A stretch of 64,000 bases of DNA from Chloroflexota bacterium (GCA_023381565.1 JAMCRR010000037.1:50171-114170); one strand, 5' to 3'. Shown: positions 43,155-51,116, numbered from the stretch's first letter. Program-made: numbers and translations. Notes: generated by a model from the letters alone, not told the origin.

Positions 43155-43880
43155 TCAATAGACTCCCGGAAACAAGCGGAAGCGCACGCGCCGCGCATAA
43201 TCCTGATACCCCGGCAGCTCTCTCTGCAAGGTCCGGTCTTCCAGTGCGGTCCTGACCACGATGATGATCAGCGCCGCCGCAGCCGGAATGAGCGTCCACC
43301 CCGAACCTAAGGCCAGTACAATCCCTGGTAAGGGCAGAATATTTCCAATATAACCCGGATGCCGCACGATCTGATATGGACCACTATCGCAAACAACATG
43401 ACCACGATCCGTCTGGATACGCACCATGCTGGAGAAAAAACGATTCTCTGCAAAAGCCCACGCACCGAAGGTGTATCCGATTCCGATCAAGACAAGGCCG
43501 AGGATGTTGAGCCAAAAGGGGAATACAGGCGACCACTCAAAGCGGTGATCCAACCCTGCAACAATGACCAGTGGGAAGGATATACTTACTGCCATTAGTG
43601 GGGCAAGCACTCTATCCCACGGCTTGACATTTGAGGCCTTTTTAACGCGCGCCTGGTCTCGTTCCACCATCAGTCCCGGGTGTCGCCGTTCAGCCCACAC
43701 GCGTCCCCCGGTTCCAGCAGCCACAACCAGCAGTGAAAAGATCCACGCCTGCCACCAACCAGGATCTCCCCCACTGACCAATAGAATGAGTGGGATGAGA
43801 AGATAGGTAATGATCAGACGAATCCATTGGCGCAGGGGCCAGGTTTGAGAGGCGATTTGATCGACTGGTTTCGCTGACAT
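43155..43880 (-). CDS. Isoprenylcysteine carboxyl methyltransferase-like (ICMT/PEMT) membrane protein
   Basis: A 241-residue integral membrane protein. It has spans near residues 22-40, 45-65, 90-110, 120-140 and 180-200, with the C-terminal ICMT box VVCDSGPYQIVRHPGYIGNIL and ELPGYQDYARRVRFRLFP, which binds SAM and the methyl acceptor. The start at the ATG at 43880 follows GGAGGAATGCT. Bacterial members methylate lipids or small isoprenoids rather than prenylated proteins. The substrate is unknown. Confidence 0.88.
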   Translation of the reverse strand: MSAKPVDQIASQTWPLRQWIRLIITYLLIPLILLVSGGDPGWWQAWIFSLLVVAAGTGGRVWAERRHPGLMVERDQARVKKASNVKPWDRVLAPLMAVSISFPLVIVAGLDHRFEWSPVFPFWLNILGLVLIGIGYTFGAWAFAENRFFSSMVRIQTDRGHVVCDSGPYQIVRHPGYIGNILPLPGIVLALGSGWTLIPAAAALIIIVVRTALEDRTLQRELPGYQDYARRVRFRLFPGVY

Positions 43881-44096
43881 AGCATTCCTCCGATCCATGT
43901 GAGAGAAAGCTTGAATGAGACGCAGGTCAGCACCTGCCTGGTATGAGCATAATGATCATCGGCACGTAACGTCATGTGTGTTACTCGCCTGGACTTGAGC
44001 GAGCTGGATAGCTGCACATGGTTGTTGGGAGTAGTTTTCAATCAGGACGGCGCCTTTGCATTCAACTAGCGATTTGTTTGATGCGTTCATAAGAAC

Positions 44097-44190
44097 TTAT
44101 CGTCTTTGAAAATGCACACAATGGATTGCGTCACCACCCATAGAGCAAAGCCTTGACTCGGCGTCTACATGGAATGAGTTCGCGATTCAT
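44097..44190 (-). pseudogene. Possible C-terminal relic of a deiminase (agmatine/peptidylarginine deiminase type)
   Basis: On the minus strand the frame before TAA at 44097-44099 reads VDAESRLCSMGGDAIHCVHFQRR. The GGDAIHC pattern resembles the C-terminal active-site segment (GGGNIHCITQ type, with the catalytic Cys) of agmatine and peptidylarginine deiminases. Only about 30 codons are recognisable, in a 470-nt gap that otherwise holds no gene. The match is short and could be chance. Confidence 0.3.
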
Positions 44191-44354
44191 GGGCAAGCTC
44201 ATCTTTGCGGCGAGATCCACCGATGTTCAGTTCATGCTTTGTTGGCGAAGTATGGTTGTGTGAAAAAACCGTCTTTTAGTGGCCCCGGATCAAATTTCAG
44301 CCATAGACGGCTCCACCACATTACCTCGATGAACGACAACGCATATCAGACGGC

Positions 44355-44738
44355 TTAAATTGTTGGTTGCCATTTCCCCTTGACATAAGCAGCTTCAGAA
44401 TCTCCCGGCCAGGGCGGCATGGCGATGCAAATGAACTTTAAGTCCACATCTGATACGTTTCGGTATTGAAACGTTGTTCCTACCGGAATATCGATTGAAG
44501 TGCCAGGAACGAGGACAGTGATGCAGCTCTCTGTGCCATTATCTCTCCAGATCTCGCCGCGTCCCTCTAACACATACCAGAATTCGCTGACCGTTGCGTG
44601 GACGGTCGCTTTATTTACTTGATAAGGTGCGACAGTACAGTGGATCATGTTGCCCTTTTCACCATCCATGATGTAACGAATGTCTGCACCTGCTGGCGAT
44701 TTCGCATCGGGTAGCTCTGGAAGCGTTGTTGCCTTCAT
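44355..44738 (-). CDS. Cupin-domain protein
   Basis: A 127-residue single cupin starting at the ATG at 44738 after GAGGAGGG. The first motif region is MIHCTVAPYQVNKATVHATVSEFWYVLEGRGEIW, and the second is PVGTTFQYRNVSDVDLKFICIAMP. The usual metal-binding His pair of cupin motif 1 is partly kept as H and E in HATVSEFWYVLEG. No second-motif His is obvious, so metal binding may be incomplete. Possible roles are sugar or small-molecule binding. It sits alone in an accessory stretch between gene relics. Confidence 0.82.
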   Translation of the reverse strand: MKATTLPELPDAKSPAGADIRYIMDGEKGNMIHCTVAPYQVNKATVHATVSEFWYVLEGRGEIWRDNGTESCITVLVPGTSIDIPVGTTFQYRNVSDVDLKFICIAMPPWPGDSEAAYVKGKWQPTI

Positions 44739-45081
44739 GATACCCTCCTCAAGTCTTATATGACTGAAATATATGTGAGACAATGCCCGCATTTGTGCTT
44801 TCGCGAAATTCGCCAGAAGTTTCCTTACCTTTGTCCGGTGAATAGCTGCCAACGTAATTGAAATCAGTGTAGAAGGTGCTGTTCTCCTGACTGATGTATT
44901 TATGGCCGCCTTGCGATATTTTTAACAATATCGTCCTAATGAACATTATATATCGTGCATGCCGTATTTGTTAGCTCTGTTTATTCATCGAAAACCAATC
45001 CTTGTTATCAATCAAGACGTATGATCAACTCTCCGACCTGCTATGTGATGACCATTACGCCTGCTGGCGAATAAAATCGCA

Positions 45082-45264
45082 TTAGAATTGGATAGACTGA
45101 TATGTCCAAATCGACAACAAACGCCACACAGACGAAAGTTGAACGCCACGTTTGGTTTTGCCGATTCTTCTAAGGCTCAATTTAGCCTGATCACTCTGGA
45201 GTTTGCTATAATCTGGATCAGCTAGATTTAGACAAAATTCTTTGGTTTGGGCAAGTTTCTCCAT
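45082..45264 (-). pseudogene. Transposase N-terminal relic
   Basis: The frame starts MEKLAQTKEFCLN and continues DPDYSKLQSDQAKLSLRRIGKTKRGVQ. In related transposase-like proteins that I recall, this place reads CPNPECPDYGK, then a KYGKTKQG segment and a second Cys pair. Here the first Cys pair has decayed. A frame change after GVQ would restore a Cys-x-x-Cys, so the gene is also frameshifted. Nothing of the catalytic domain remains. The flanks 44750-45060 and 45270-45500 show no gene. A TATAAT lies at 45391-45396 before the S41 gene, but its nearest -35 (TTGACC, 45365) is 20 nt away. Confidence 0.5.
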
Positions 45265-45523
45265 TTCGGTCTCCCTGGAGAAGTATCTGCCCAAATCAAA
45301 CCCGAAATAATCCCATTGAGGGAGATTATCGAAAATTGAGATTCATCCGAAAGTGCACAGATACTTGACCCCATTAATGGCGATTAAACGTATAATTGGC
45401 AATTAGCATCGGTGTTTTTAGATCGGTACAAATTCCATAAAAAAATCAGAATCATTATATCGGTATTTAACAGAGCATTTGCTGATCGCAAAAGCTGGGT
45501 TTATGTGTTTTTCCTAAACATTG

Positions 45524-46690
45524 ATGACCATGAAGAAAACGGAAATTTTCCATTTACCCGCTCCCATTGTTACAATCCTTCTTATTGTGGTCTGGTTTTG
45601 CATTGGGTGGGTCGCTTCTACTCTCTATCAGCGCATGACTGATCCTTCCCGTGGAATGATTGCAACGGTGATTGGTAATATCCAGGCTAAAGCCTATGCA
45701 GAAACTTCTCGCCAAGAATTGACTTATAACGCTATTAAATCCATTCTATCTTCCCTGGGTGATCGTTATGCGGAATTTCGCGATCCTGTTCTAGCTTCTA
45801 GAAATTCACAGGAATTGGAGGGAGATGGCACTGCGGCGATTGGGGTCAAGGGCGAGATGCAGAATGGGCAATTTGTCCTCACCGAGATCATCCCCGCTCT
45901 CCCCGCGGATCTAAATGGATTAAAACCCGGGGATATCATCACCAGCATCGATGGCTGGACCATTCCTGCCGATTGCACTTCAAACGACGTCCTGCTCATG
46001 CTGAGAAATAAAGATGTACCGGTTGCTCATCTGGAAGTGTCGCGATCTGGAAGCCAGATGTCATTGGATATCCCCCGCCAACCGGTAGAGAGCGTACAGT
46101 CGAAAGTCCTGGATCATCAAATCGGTTATCTTCGGTTCGACTTGATAGGTCAAGACACACCGGGAATGATCAAAACAGAAATAGAAAAACTGCAGAGTAA
46201 AAACATTCAGGGATTGATCATCGATCTCCGGTATAACGGCGGTGGTTGGATGGAGGCGACTCTAAAGATCATCGATCTATTTGAGGCGGAAGGGATTGCA
46301 TATTTTGCCCGGTTGCGCGATGGGACAGAAATTTCATATCCTACCTCTTCTGGCGACATAGCGGAGAAAATCCCTCTGGTGGTACTGATCAGCCATGCTA
46401 CTTATTCGGCATCCGAAACGATGGCTGCATCCTTGAAAGATCGGGGGCGGGCAGTATTAGTCGGAGAAACTACCCATGGAAAAGGCTCGATTGTAGAGAA
46501 TATTTCATTGGCGGACGGGTCAGAGATAGTGTTTACTGTGGCGCGTTGGATATCCCCGGTGAATAAAACCGATTATGAGGGAATAGGTGTTCCGCCCGAC
46601 ATAGACATTGCGGATAACAGCAACAGCGGAAAGGATGGAGTTCTCGATGCGGCGGTAGATTATTTACTGTCACATCGCCAAGGTTCGTGA
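45524..46690 (+). CDS. S41 family C-terminal-processing-type protease
   Basis: A protein of about 388 residues. It has an N-terminal signal anchor (PIVTILLIVVWFCIGWVAS), a helical lead, a PDZ domain (about residues 95-180; LKPGDIITSIDGW), and the tail-specific protease core (about 200-370). In the core the Ser nucleophile is in HATYSASETMAASL and the Lys general base in VGETTHGKGSIVE. It should sit on the outer face of the membrane and cut proteins near their C-termini. Starts at 45524 and 45530 are both possible and neither has a clear ribosome binding site. The GGFGAWS-repeat gene begins 67 nt after its stop. Confidence 0.9.
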   Translation: MTMKKTEIFHLPAPIVTILLIVVWFCIGWVASTLYQRMTDPSRGMIATVIGNIQAKAYAETSRQELTYNAIKSILSSLGDRYAEFRDPVLASRNSQELEGDGTAAIGVKGEMQNGQFVLTEIIPALPADLNGLKPGDIITSIDGWTIPADCTSNDVLLMLRNKDVPVAHLEVSRSGSQMSLDIPRQPVESVQSKVLDHQIGYLRFDLIGQDTPGMIKTEIEKLQSKNIQGLIIDLRYNGGGWMEATLKIIDLFEAEGIAYFARLRDGTEISYPTSSGDIAEKIPLVVLISHATYSASETMAASLKDRGRAVLVGETTHGKGSIVENISLADGSEIVFTVARWISPVNKTDYEGIGVPPDIDIADNSNSGKDGVLDAAVDYLLSHRQGS

Positions 46691-46757
46691 ATAACCACTT
46701 ATTCTGCCCGGTGGTTTTCAACCCAATCTTTCAATGCGGCAGAGAAAGGAGAAGTGC

Positions 46758-46982
46758 ATGAAGAAAGTCTTATTGTTCTCCACGATTGTTTTACTGGTTC
46801 TGATCATAGTCGCAGCAATTTCGTCCCCCTTGATCACCGGTCCAACCTCCGGTGGTTTCGGGGCCTGGTCAGGCGGCTTTGGAGCCTGGTCGGGCGGATT
46901 CGGCGCCTGGTCGGGTGGCTTTGGGGCCTGGTCGGGTGGCTTCGGCGCATGGTCAGGTGGCTTTGGGGCCTGGTCGGGCTGA
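46758..46982 (+). CDS. Secreted or membrane-anchored peptide with six GGFGAWS repeats
   Basis: A 74-residue protein. It starts MKKVLLFSTIV after AAAGGAGAAG, has one hydrophobic segment (about residues 4-24) and a short GPTS spacer. Residues 32-73 then repeat GGFGAWS six times, followed by a final Gly and TGA. The repeats differ from each other only at silent positions, which argues that the amino-acid pattern is under selection. There are no charged residues after the Lys pair at positions 2-3. I know of no family. A perfect 16-bp hairpin follows, and the S41 protease gene precedes it on the same strand. Possible roles: surface amyloid-like or adhesive peptide, protease substrate, or peptide precursor. 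Confidence 0.8.
   Translation: MKKVLLFSTIVLLVLIIVAAISSPLITGPTSGGFGAWSGGFGAWSGGFGAWSGGFGAWSGGFGAWSGGFGAWSG
46851..46976 (+). repeat. Six tandem 21-bp repeats encoding GGFGAWS
   Basis: Six in-phase 21-bp units fill 46851-46976. Units 4 and 6 are identical; the others differ at Gly, Phe, Ala and Ser wobble positions only. Several independent silent changes indicate that the array is not a very recent expansion. Confidence 0.95.
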
Positions 46983-47004
46983 TTCCAGCAAAATCATTTG
47001 ATTA

Positions 47005-47042
47005 CAATAACACCCCGGATCTTCCCATCCGGGGTGTTATTG
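47005..47042 (+). terminator. Perfect 16-bp hairpin after the repeat-peptide gene
   Basis: Arms CAATAACACCCCGGAT (47005-47020) and ATCCGGGGTGTTATTG (47027-47042) enclose CTTCCC. It lacks a long T-run, but the distal arm ends T-rich, so it is probably a transcription terminator or mRNA 3'-end stabiliser. Confidence 0.8.
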
Positions 47043-47111
47043 TTACAGGATGATTTTACAATGTCATGGCTGGCCCTGCTACCATCAGAATAACTTCTAT
47101 CAGGTATTGGA

Positions 47112-47164
47112 CATGGTCGGGCCGCTTCGGGGTTGGTCGGGCTGATTCCAGTAAAATCATCTCA
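47112..47164 (+). repeat. Decayed duplicate of the 3' end of the GGFGAWS gene
   Basis: About 53 nt beginning CATGGTCGGGCCGCTTC closely match 46948-47000, covering part of the last two repeats, the TGA and the bases after it (GATTCCAG then AAAATCAT). One base is missing in the GGGGCCTGG part, so the reading frame is broken. It points to a tandem duplication of the gene followed by decay. Confidence 0.85.
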
Positions 47165-47289
47165 CTACGCGCATATAGTACATATGAAAATGCGATAAGT
47201 CAATTTACAGAAATGTTAGTTCTAAGAAGAACCCACAGGTTTATTTTCATCAATGGGAAAACTTTGATAATTTATCTTGACAAATCATC

Positions 47290-47319
47290 TTGACATCCCC
47301 TACCCGTTTGTGATAAACT
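47290..47319 (+). promoter_or_regulatory. Candidate sigma70 promoter upstream of the 32-codon ORF
   Basis: TTGACA (47290-47295) is followed, after 16-18 nt, by GATAAACT (47312-47319), a plausible -10. It would drive the short ORF at 47357, and transcription could reach the ABC operon if the two downstream terminators are passed. Confidence 0.6.
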
Positions 47320-47356
47320 CTTTTCGTCAGTTACAACTAAGAGAAGGACGCACGAA

Positions 47357-47455
47357 ATGATGGATATCTTCAGCATCAAAATCGATAGGGTTTGCGCTGC
47401 AGCGGTTTCTGGCAGTGCCAAATTACCTTCGCGGAGTGCGCCTATTTACCGGTAA
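47357..47455 (+). CDS. Short ORF, 32 aa, possible leader peptide
   Basis: ATG ATG at 47357 is preceded by AGAAGGA and a promoter. The 32-residue product starts MMDIFSIKIDRVC and ends SRSAPIYR, mildly basic with one Cys. It ends before two successive terminator hairpins, the second just upstream of the ABC operon. That geometry fits a leader peptide or a small independent peptide gene, but no run of one regulatory codon is seen. Too short to test by composition. Confidence 0.4.
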   Translation: MMDIFSIKIDRVCAAAVSGSAKLPSRSAPIYR

Positions 47456-47475
47456 ACCGATGTAAGCCAATCACC

Positions 47476-47513
47476 GGCCACGGGAGCGCTCCAAACCCGT
47501 GGCCAGTTTCTTT
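47476..47513 (+). terminator. Terminator hairpin after the 32-codon ORF
   Basis: Arms GGCCACGGG (47476-47484) and CCCGTGGCC (47496-47504) with an 11-nt loop are followed by AGTTTCTTT. Confidence 0.75.
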
Positions 47514-47536
47514 AAACGCCTAAATATTGCCCCCAG

Positions 47537-47567
47537 AAAAGCCACGGGAAAGATCTGTGGCTTTTTT
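47537..47567 (+). terminator. Second terminator or attenuator before the ABC operon
   Basis: Arms AAAAGCCAC (47537-47545) and GTGGCTTTT (47557-47565) are followed by further T residues, a classical rho-independent terminator about 45 nt before the ABC ATPase start. The core GCCACGGG is shared with the hairpin at 47476. Confidence 0.8.
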
Positions 47568-47616
47568 CAATCCAGTTTATCGGTGCGGTCGTGCAGTTGC
47601 AGAGGAGGATATGGAA

Positions 47617-48501
47617 ATGGATGCAATAGTAGCCAGTGACGTATATAAAATATTCCGCAGGCCGAGAGATCCGATCTGGCGGCGGTTGATCAAGCCGGCT
47701 TCTCCGAACGGGAACCACAACCACAACGGGCAGCATGCCCATGTGGGAAAAAATGGCAGCAAACCTGTAGTCGTTGCGGTTGACCACGTTTCTTTCAGTG
47801 TGGCTCAAGGAGAGATCTTCGGTGTGTTGGGTCCAAATGGCGGTGGCAAGTCAACCCTCATCCGGCTGATAGCTACACTGCTCCTGCCTGACCAGGGGAA
47901 GATTGACGTCTTTGGCTACGATGTGGTCCGGCAACCCATGCAGGTCCAGAGAGCCATCAACCGCGTCAGTGTGGAAGCCTCCTTCTTCAAGAAGCTCTCG
48001 CCAATGGAGAACCTGCTCTATGGAGCGCGCCTGTACGGGCTTACCGGCAGCGAGACCCGCAAGAAGGTCACCGAGATCCTGACCCGGCTGGGCCTGGAGC
48101 GCCGCTCGATGTTCAACCCGATGGAGGAGATGTCGCGCGGTATGCAGCAGAAAGTGGCTATTGCGCGCGCCTTGCTTTCACGCCCCCGGCTGCTCCTGCT
48201 GGATGAGCCGACCACCGGATTAGACCCCCGGTCGAAGAGAGATGTGCAGGCGGTCATCACCGAGCTGCGCCGCGATCACGGCACCACCATTTTGTTGACC
48301 ACCCACGATATGATCGAGGCCGAGACGCTCTGCGACCGAATCGCCATCATGGATAAGGGACGCGTGGTTGCCCTGGATACACCTGCCGGGCTGCGCAAAC
48401 TCGTCCCCAGTAACAATGGGCTTTCACCCAGTTTAGAGGACGTCTTCCTCGAGCTTACCGGCCGGGCGCTGGTGACCGAAGAAGACGAGAACGGAGGGTA
48501 G
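47617..48501 (+). CDS. ABC transporter ATPase with a His/Asn-rich insert
   Basis: A protein of about 295 residues of the DrrA/CcmA-like exporter group. It has Walker A LGPNGGGKST, signature MSRGMQQK (a variant of LSGGQ), Walker B LLLLDEPTTGLDP and H-loop TTHDM. Between the first strand and the P-loop lies an unusual insert with NHNHNGQHAHVG (about residues 30-45) that could bind metal. I prefer the ATG at 47617, 8 nt after GGAGG; an ATG at 47611 is too close to it. The permease starts 1 nt after the stop, so this is an exporter operon. Confidence 0.9.
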   Translation: MDAIVASDVYKIFRRPRDPIWRRLIKPASPNGNHNHNGQHAHVGKNGSKPVVVAVDHVSFSVAQGEIFGVLGPNGGGKSTLIRLIATLLLPDQGKIDVFGYDVVRQPMQVQRAINRVSVEASFFKKLSPMENLLYGARLYGLTGSETRKKVTEILTRLGLERRSMFNPMEEMSRGMQQKVAIARALLSRPRLLLLDEPTTGLDPRSKRDVQAVITELRRDHGTTILLTTHDMIEAETLCDRIAIMDKGRVVALDTPAGLRKLVPSNNGLSPSLEDVFLELTGRALVTEEDENGG

Positions 48502-48502
48502 C

Positions 48503-49336
48503 ATGACCTCAGCTATCTACCAAATTCGGGCTTCTTACGCCTTTGTCGAACGCAATCTGAACCTGATCAAGCGTTACTGGTCCTGGGAGATCGTGTGGCT
48601 GGTGTACTCGATTGCCGACAGCCTGGCAGTTGGGTTTATTGGGGTGGGGATGGGCGTGATCAGCGGGCAGCCAACCACCGCCGTCGACACTCGCTACCTG
48701 GTGCTGTATTTGCTCATCGGCACACTGGTCTGGAGGTTCCTTTCATCGATCTTCTATTGGATGACCAACCTGATCAACATAGAACGCTGGGAAGGCACCA
48801 TCGAATATACCCTGATGGCGCCCATCCGCCGCCTGACGCATATGAGCGGGCAAACCATCTTTGCCGTTACCTACAGCCTGCTCTTCACCGGAGTGATCTT
48901 GATAGTGACTACGTTGATGTTCAACCTCAACCTGAGTCACGCAAACCTGGCTGGCGGGACTCTGATCCTGATGGCCGGCAGCTTCTCCTTCGTCGGGATC
49001 GGTATCATGGCTTCAGTGCTGCCACTACTTTTCCCCGAGCGAGGCGAGCAGATGACGCACGTTTTCATCGCCCTGCTCCTGCTGGTCTCGGGAGTCTACT
49101 ATCCGGTGAACGTGCTGCCGGAAGCACTGCAGAAAATCGCCGTGGTTAGCCCGGCTACCTACGTGCTAACCGGCGCCCGGCACGCTTTGTTGGATGGATA
49201 TCCTACCGGCAAGCTCTGGCCGTATATCTGGCCGGTGTTGTTGATGGGAATTGTGTTGATCCCTGCCGGTTTATGGATTTTCAAGCGTGCGGAAATTTAC
49301 GCCAAACGAGCTGGAAAGTTGCACCGCAACGGGTAA
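48503..49336 (+). CDS. ABC-2 type permease
   Basis: A 277-residue permease with six spans and the ABC-2 pattern (YSIADSLAVGFIGVGMGVISG, NLINIERWEGTIEYTLMAPIRRL with the EXE-like coupling region, LLLLVSGVYYPVNVLPEALQKIAVVSPATYV). It pairs with the ATPase upstream to export a drug, lipid or polymer. The HAD-like gene starts 5 nt after its stop. Confidence 0.9.
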   Translation: MTSAIYQIRASYAFVERNLNLIKRYWSWEIVWLVYSIADSLAVGFIGVGMGVISGQPTTAVDTRYLVLYLLIGTLVWRFLSSIFYWMTNLINIERWEGTIEYTLMAPIRRLTHMSGQTIFAVTYSLLFTGVILIVTTLMFNLNLSHANLAGGTLILMAGSFSFVGIGIMASVLPLLFPERGEQMTHVFIALLLLVSGVYYPVNVLPEALQKIAVVSPATYVLTGARHALLDGYPTGKLWPYIWPVLLMGIVLIPAGLWIFKRAEIYAKRAGKLHRNG

Positions 49337-49341
49337 AGAAA

Positions 49342-49758
49342 ATGGAAACAACACACAAAATACGCCTCATTATCTGGGAAACCGGTGGGCTCCTGAAGCC
49401 CACCGGGAAGTCCAAAGAGTCTCTCATCGAGTTTATCGCGGCACTGCGACCGGAATACCGGACTGCTCTGCTTGGCAAGACGTGGACGGACCTGCGGCAG
49501 GCGCTGGTGCAGGATTGGAGAATGGCAGGGGCTTTCGATACGCTGCTGCTGAATATCTCTGGCGTCCCCGATGTGAATTCGCCTCAGCTTTACCTTCAGG
49601 CAGCGGCAAGCCTGGACGCAGAGCCGCGAGAGATAGTCGTGATCGGCGCTTCTGAGGGTGGAGTCTCAGGAGCCAGGTCGGCAGGTTTGCACGCCATCTG
49701 CTTCGAGACCCCCGCTCAGATCGGGAGCGAGCTGCTGGAAATGCTCTGGAAGGAGTAA
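49342..49758 (+). CDS. Degenerate HAD-superfamily protein
   Basis: A 138-residue protein whose order of elements matches a small haloacid-dehalogenase-like protein. The first strand IRLIIWETGGLLKP stands where FDLGG is expected. Motif III/IV is REIVVIGASEGGVSGARSAGLHAICFET, standing where FVDDSEENVEAA is expected. The nucleophile Asp and the metal-binding acidic pair are missing, so it should not be catalytic. It is at the end of the ABC exporter operon. Its start at 49342 follows the permease stop by 5 nt with GTAAAGAAA before it. Confidence 0.72.
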   Translation: METTHKIRLIIWETGGLLKPTGKSKESLIEFIAALRPEYRTALLGKTWTDLRQALVQDWRMAGAFDTLLLNISGVPDVNSPQLYLQAAASLDAEPREIVVIGASEGGVSGARSAGLHAICFETPAQIGSELLEMLWKE

Positions 49759-49829
49759 TCCGGGGAAGCCAGACGGTGTATAAAGTTTGATACAATCAAC
49801 CCGTTCCAGCTGGATCATCCCGGCCGCCT

Positions 49830-51116
49830 ATGCGACTATCACTGCGCAGCTCGTTCTCTTCTCTGACTCAATACCGGACGTTCGATCGGAACGCCCGGTT
49901 ATTCCTGCTGTCGACGATCATCAACGGCATCATTGTTAGTGCCTGGTCGTTGTTTTTCAATTTTTTCATCCTGGCCCGAGGCTACGACAAGGCCTATCTG
50001 GGCCTGGTAAACTCGATGCCCTCCATCGCGGCCCTGGCGTTGAGCATCCCCTTCGGACTGCTCTCTGACCGGATCGGCCGGCGCCTGGCGATGTTCCTCG
50101 GCCTGCTGGTCGCCACGGTCGCGATGGGGCTCCAGGTATGGGTTTGGGATGCCCGCGTGATCTTGCTTATGGCGTTTCTCAGCGGAGCAGGAAATACCCT
50201 CTACCTGAACAGCCAGGCGCCCTATATGATGGCGGTCTCCGGCAAGGATAACCGCATTCTGCTTTTCAGCCTGAACTTTGGCTTGCTGACTTTATCGGGA
50301 GCGGTCGGGAACTTGTTTGCCGGGCAGATGCCGGCATTTTTTAGCCATATCTTACACGTTTCTGAGGAGAGCGCCGTCTCCTATCAGGCGGTTCTGCTCG
50401 CCAGTGTGGTTGTCAGCGCACTGGCTTTGGTGCCCTTGTTCCTTCTTAAAGAAACACGGGGCTTAACCCTGTCTCGCGAGGAGCAGCCGCGCAAACCATT
50501 AGGTCAGGTGTTGCTCCGCCCGATCGTTTTGAAGTTATTCCTCCCCAACCTGTTGATCGGCAGCGGAGCTTCTCTCATTGTGCCTTACGTGAATGTTTTT
50601 TATGCAGAACGCTTCCATGTGAGTGACCAGGCGCTTGGCGCGCTTTTCAGCGGGGCATATTTGATTGTCACGCTGAGCAGCTTCATCGGTCCGGTCCTGG
50701 TGGAACTTTTCCGCGATAAAATTCGTACGGTGGTCTTTTCTCAGGCTGCCAGTCTGGTCTTCTTGTTGCTGATGGGGTTTTCTGGCTTCGCCTGGCTGTC
50801 GATGATCGGCTATCTTGGCAGGGCTTTCTTTATTAACATCGCATCTCCTTTATACAGCGCTTTCTCGATGGAGCAGATCCCGACTGAAGATCAAGGTGCA
50901 GTCAACAGCCTGCTAGGGCTTTCCTGGCAGGTGGGCTGGGTGATCGGTCCCTATATCTCTGGGGTGGTGCAGGAAATCTATGGCTTCACGCCCCTCTATG
51001 TTGGCGCCTGGTTTCTCTATGCTTTGACCTGCGCCTCGGTCTGGTATTTCTTTCACCCACGGCGGTTTGCCGCAAACATACCCATTGAAGTGGGAGGGCC
51101 GCTTGATCCCCGTTGA
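49830..51116 (+). CDS. Major facilitator superfamily transporter
   Basis: A 428-residue protein with 12 predicted spans. The MFS loop 2-3 motif is present as IPFGLLSDRIGRRLAMFLG (about residues 70-88), and a second-half equivalent is weaker. An efflux role is likely from the drug-transporter-like layout but no substrate is evident. The phosphoesterase gene overlaps its end by 14 nt. Confidence 0.9.
   Translation: MRLSLRSSFSSLTQYRTFDRNARLFLLSTIINGIIVSAWSLFFNFFILARGYDKAYLGLVNSMPSIAALALSIPFGLLSDRIGRRLAMFLGLLVATVAMGLQVWVWDARVILLMAFLSGAGNTLYLNSQAPYMMAVSGKDNRILLFSLNFGLLTLSGAVGNLFAGQMPAFFSHILHVSEESAVSYQAVLLASVVVSALALVPLFLLKETRGLTLSREEQPRKPLGQVLLRPIVLKLFLPNLLIGSGASLIVPYVNVFYAERFHVSDQALGALFSGAYLIVTLSSFIGPVLVELFRDKIRTVVFSQAASLVFLLLMGFSGFAWLSMIGYLGRAFFINIASPLYSAFSMEQIPTEDQGAVNSLLGLSWQVGWVIGPYISGVVQEIYGFTPLYVGAWFLYALTCASVWYFFHPRRFAANIPIEVGGPLDPR

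Noticed and set aside
44749-44946. A 65-codon minus-strand frame upstream of the cupin gene
   Set aside because: No ribosome binding site, no recognisable motif, and low-complexity A+T-rich DNA; likely chance.
46980-47042. TGA of the repeat-peptide gene with the nearby hairpin as a Sec codon plus SECIS
   Set aside because: The hairpin starts 25 nt after the TGA and is a perfect 16-bp stem with a 6-nt loop, without the bulge and GGUC/GU-type loop of bacterial SECIS. Continuing the frame gives no protein-like sequence.
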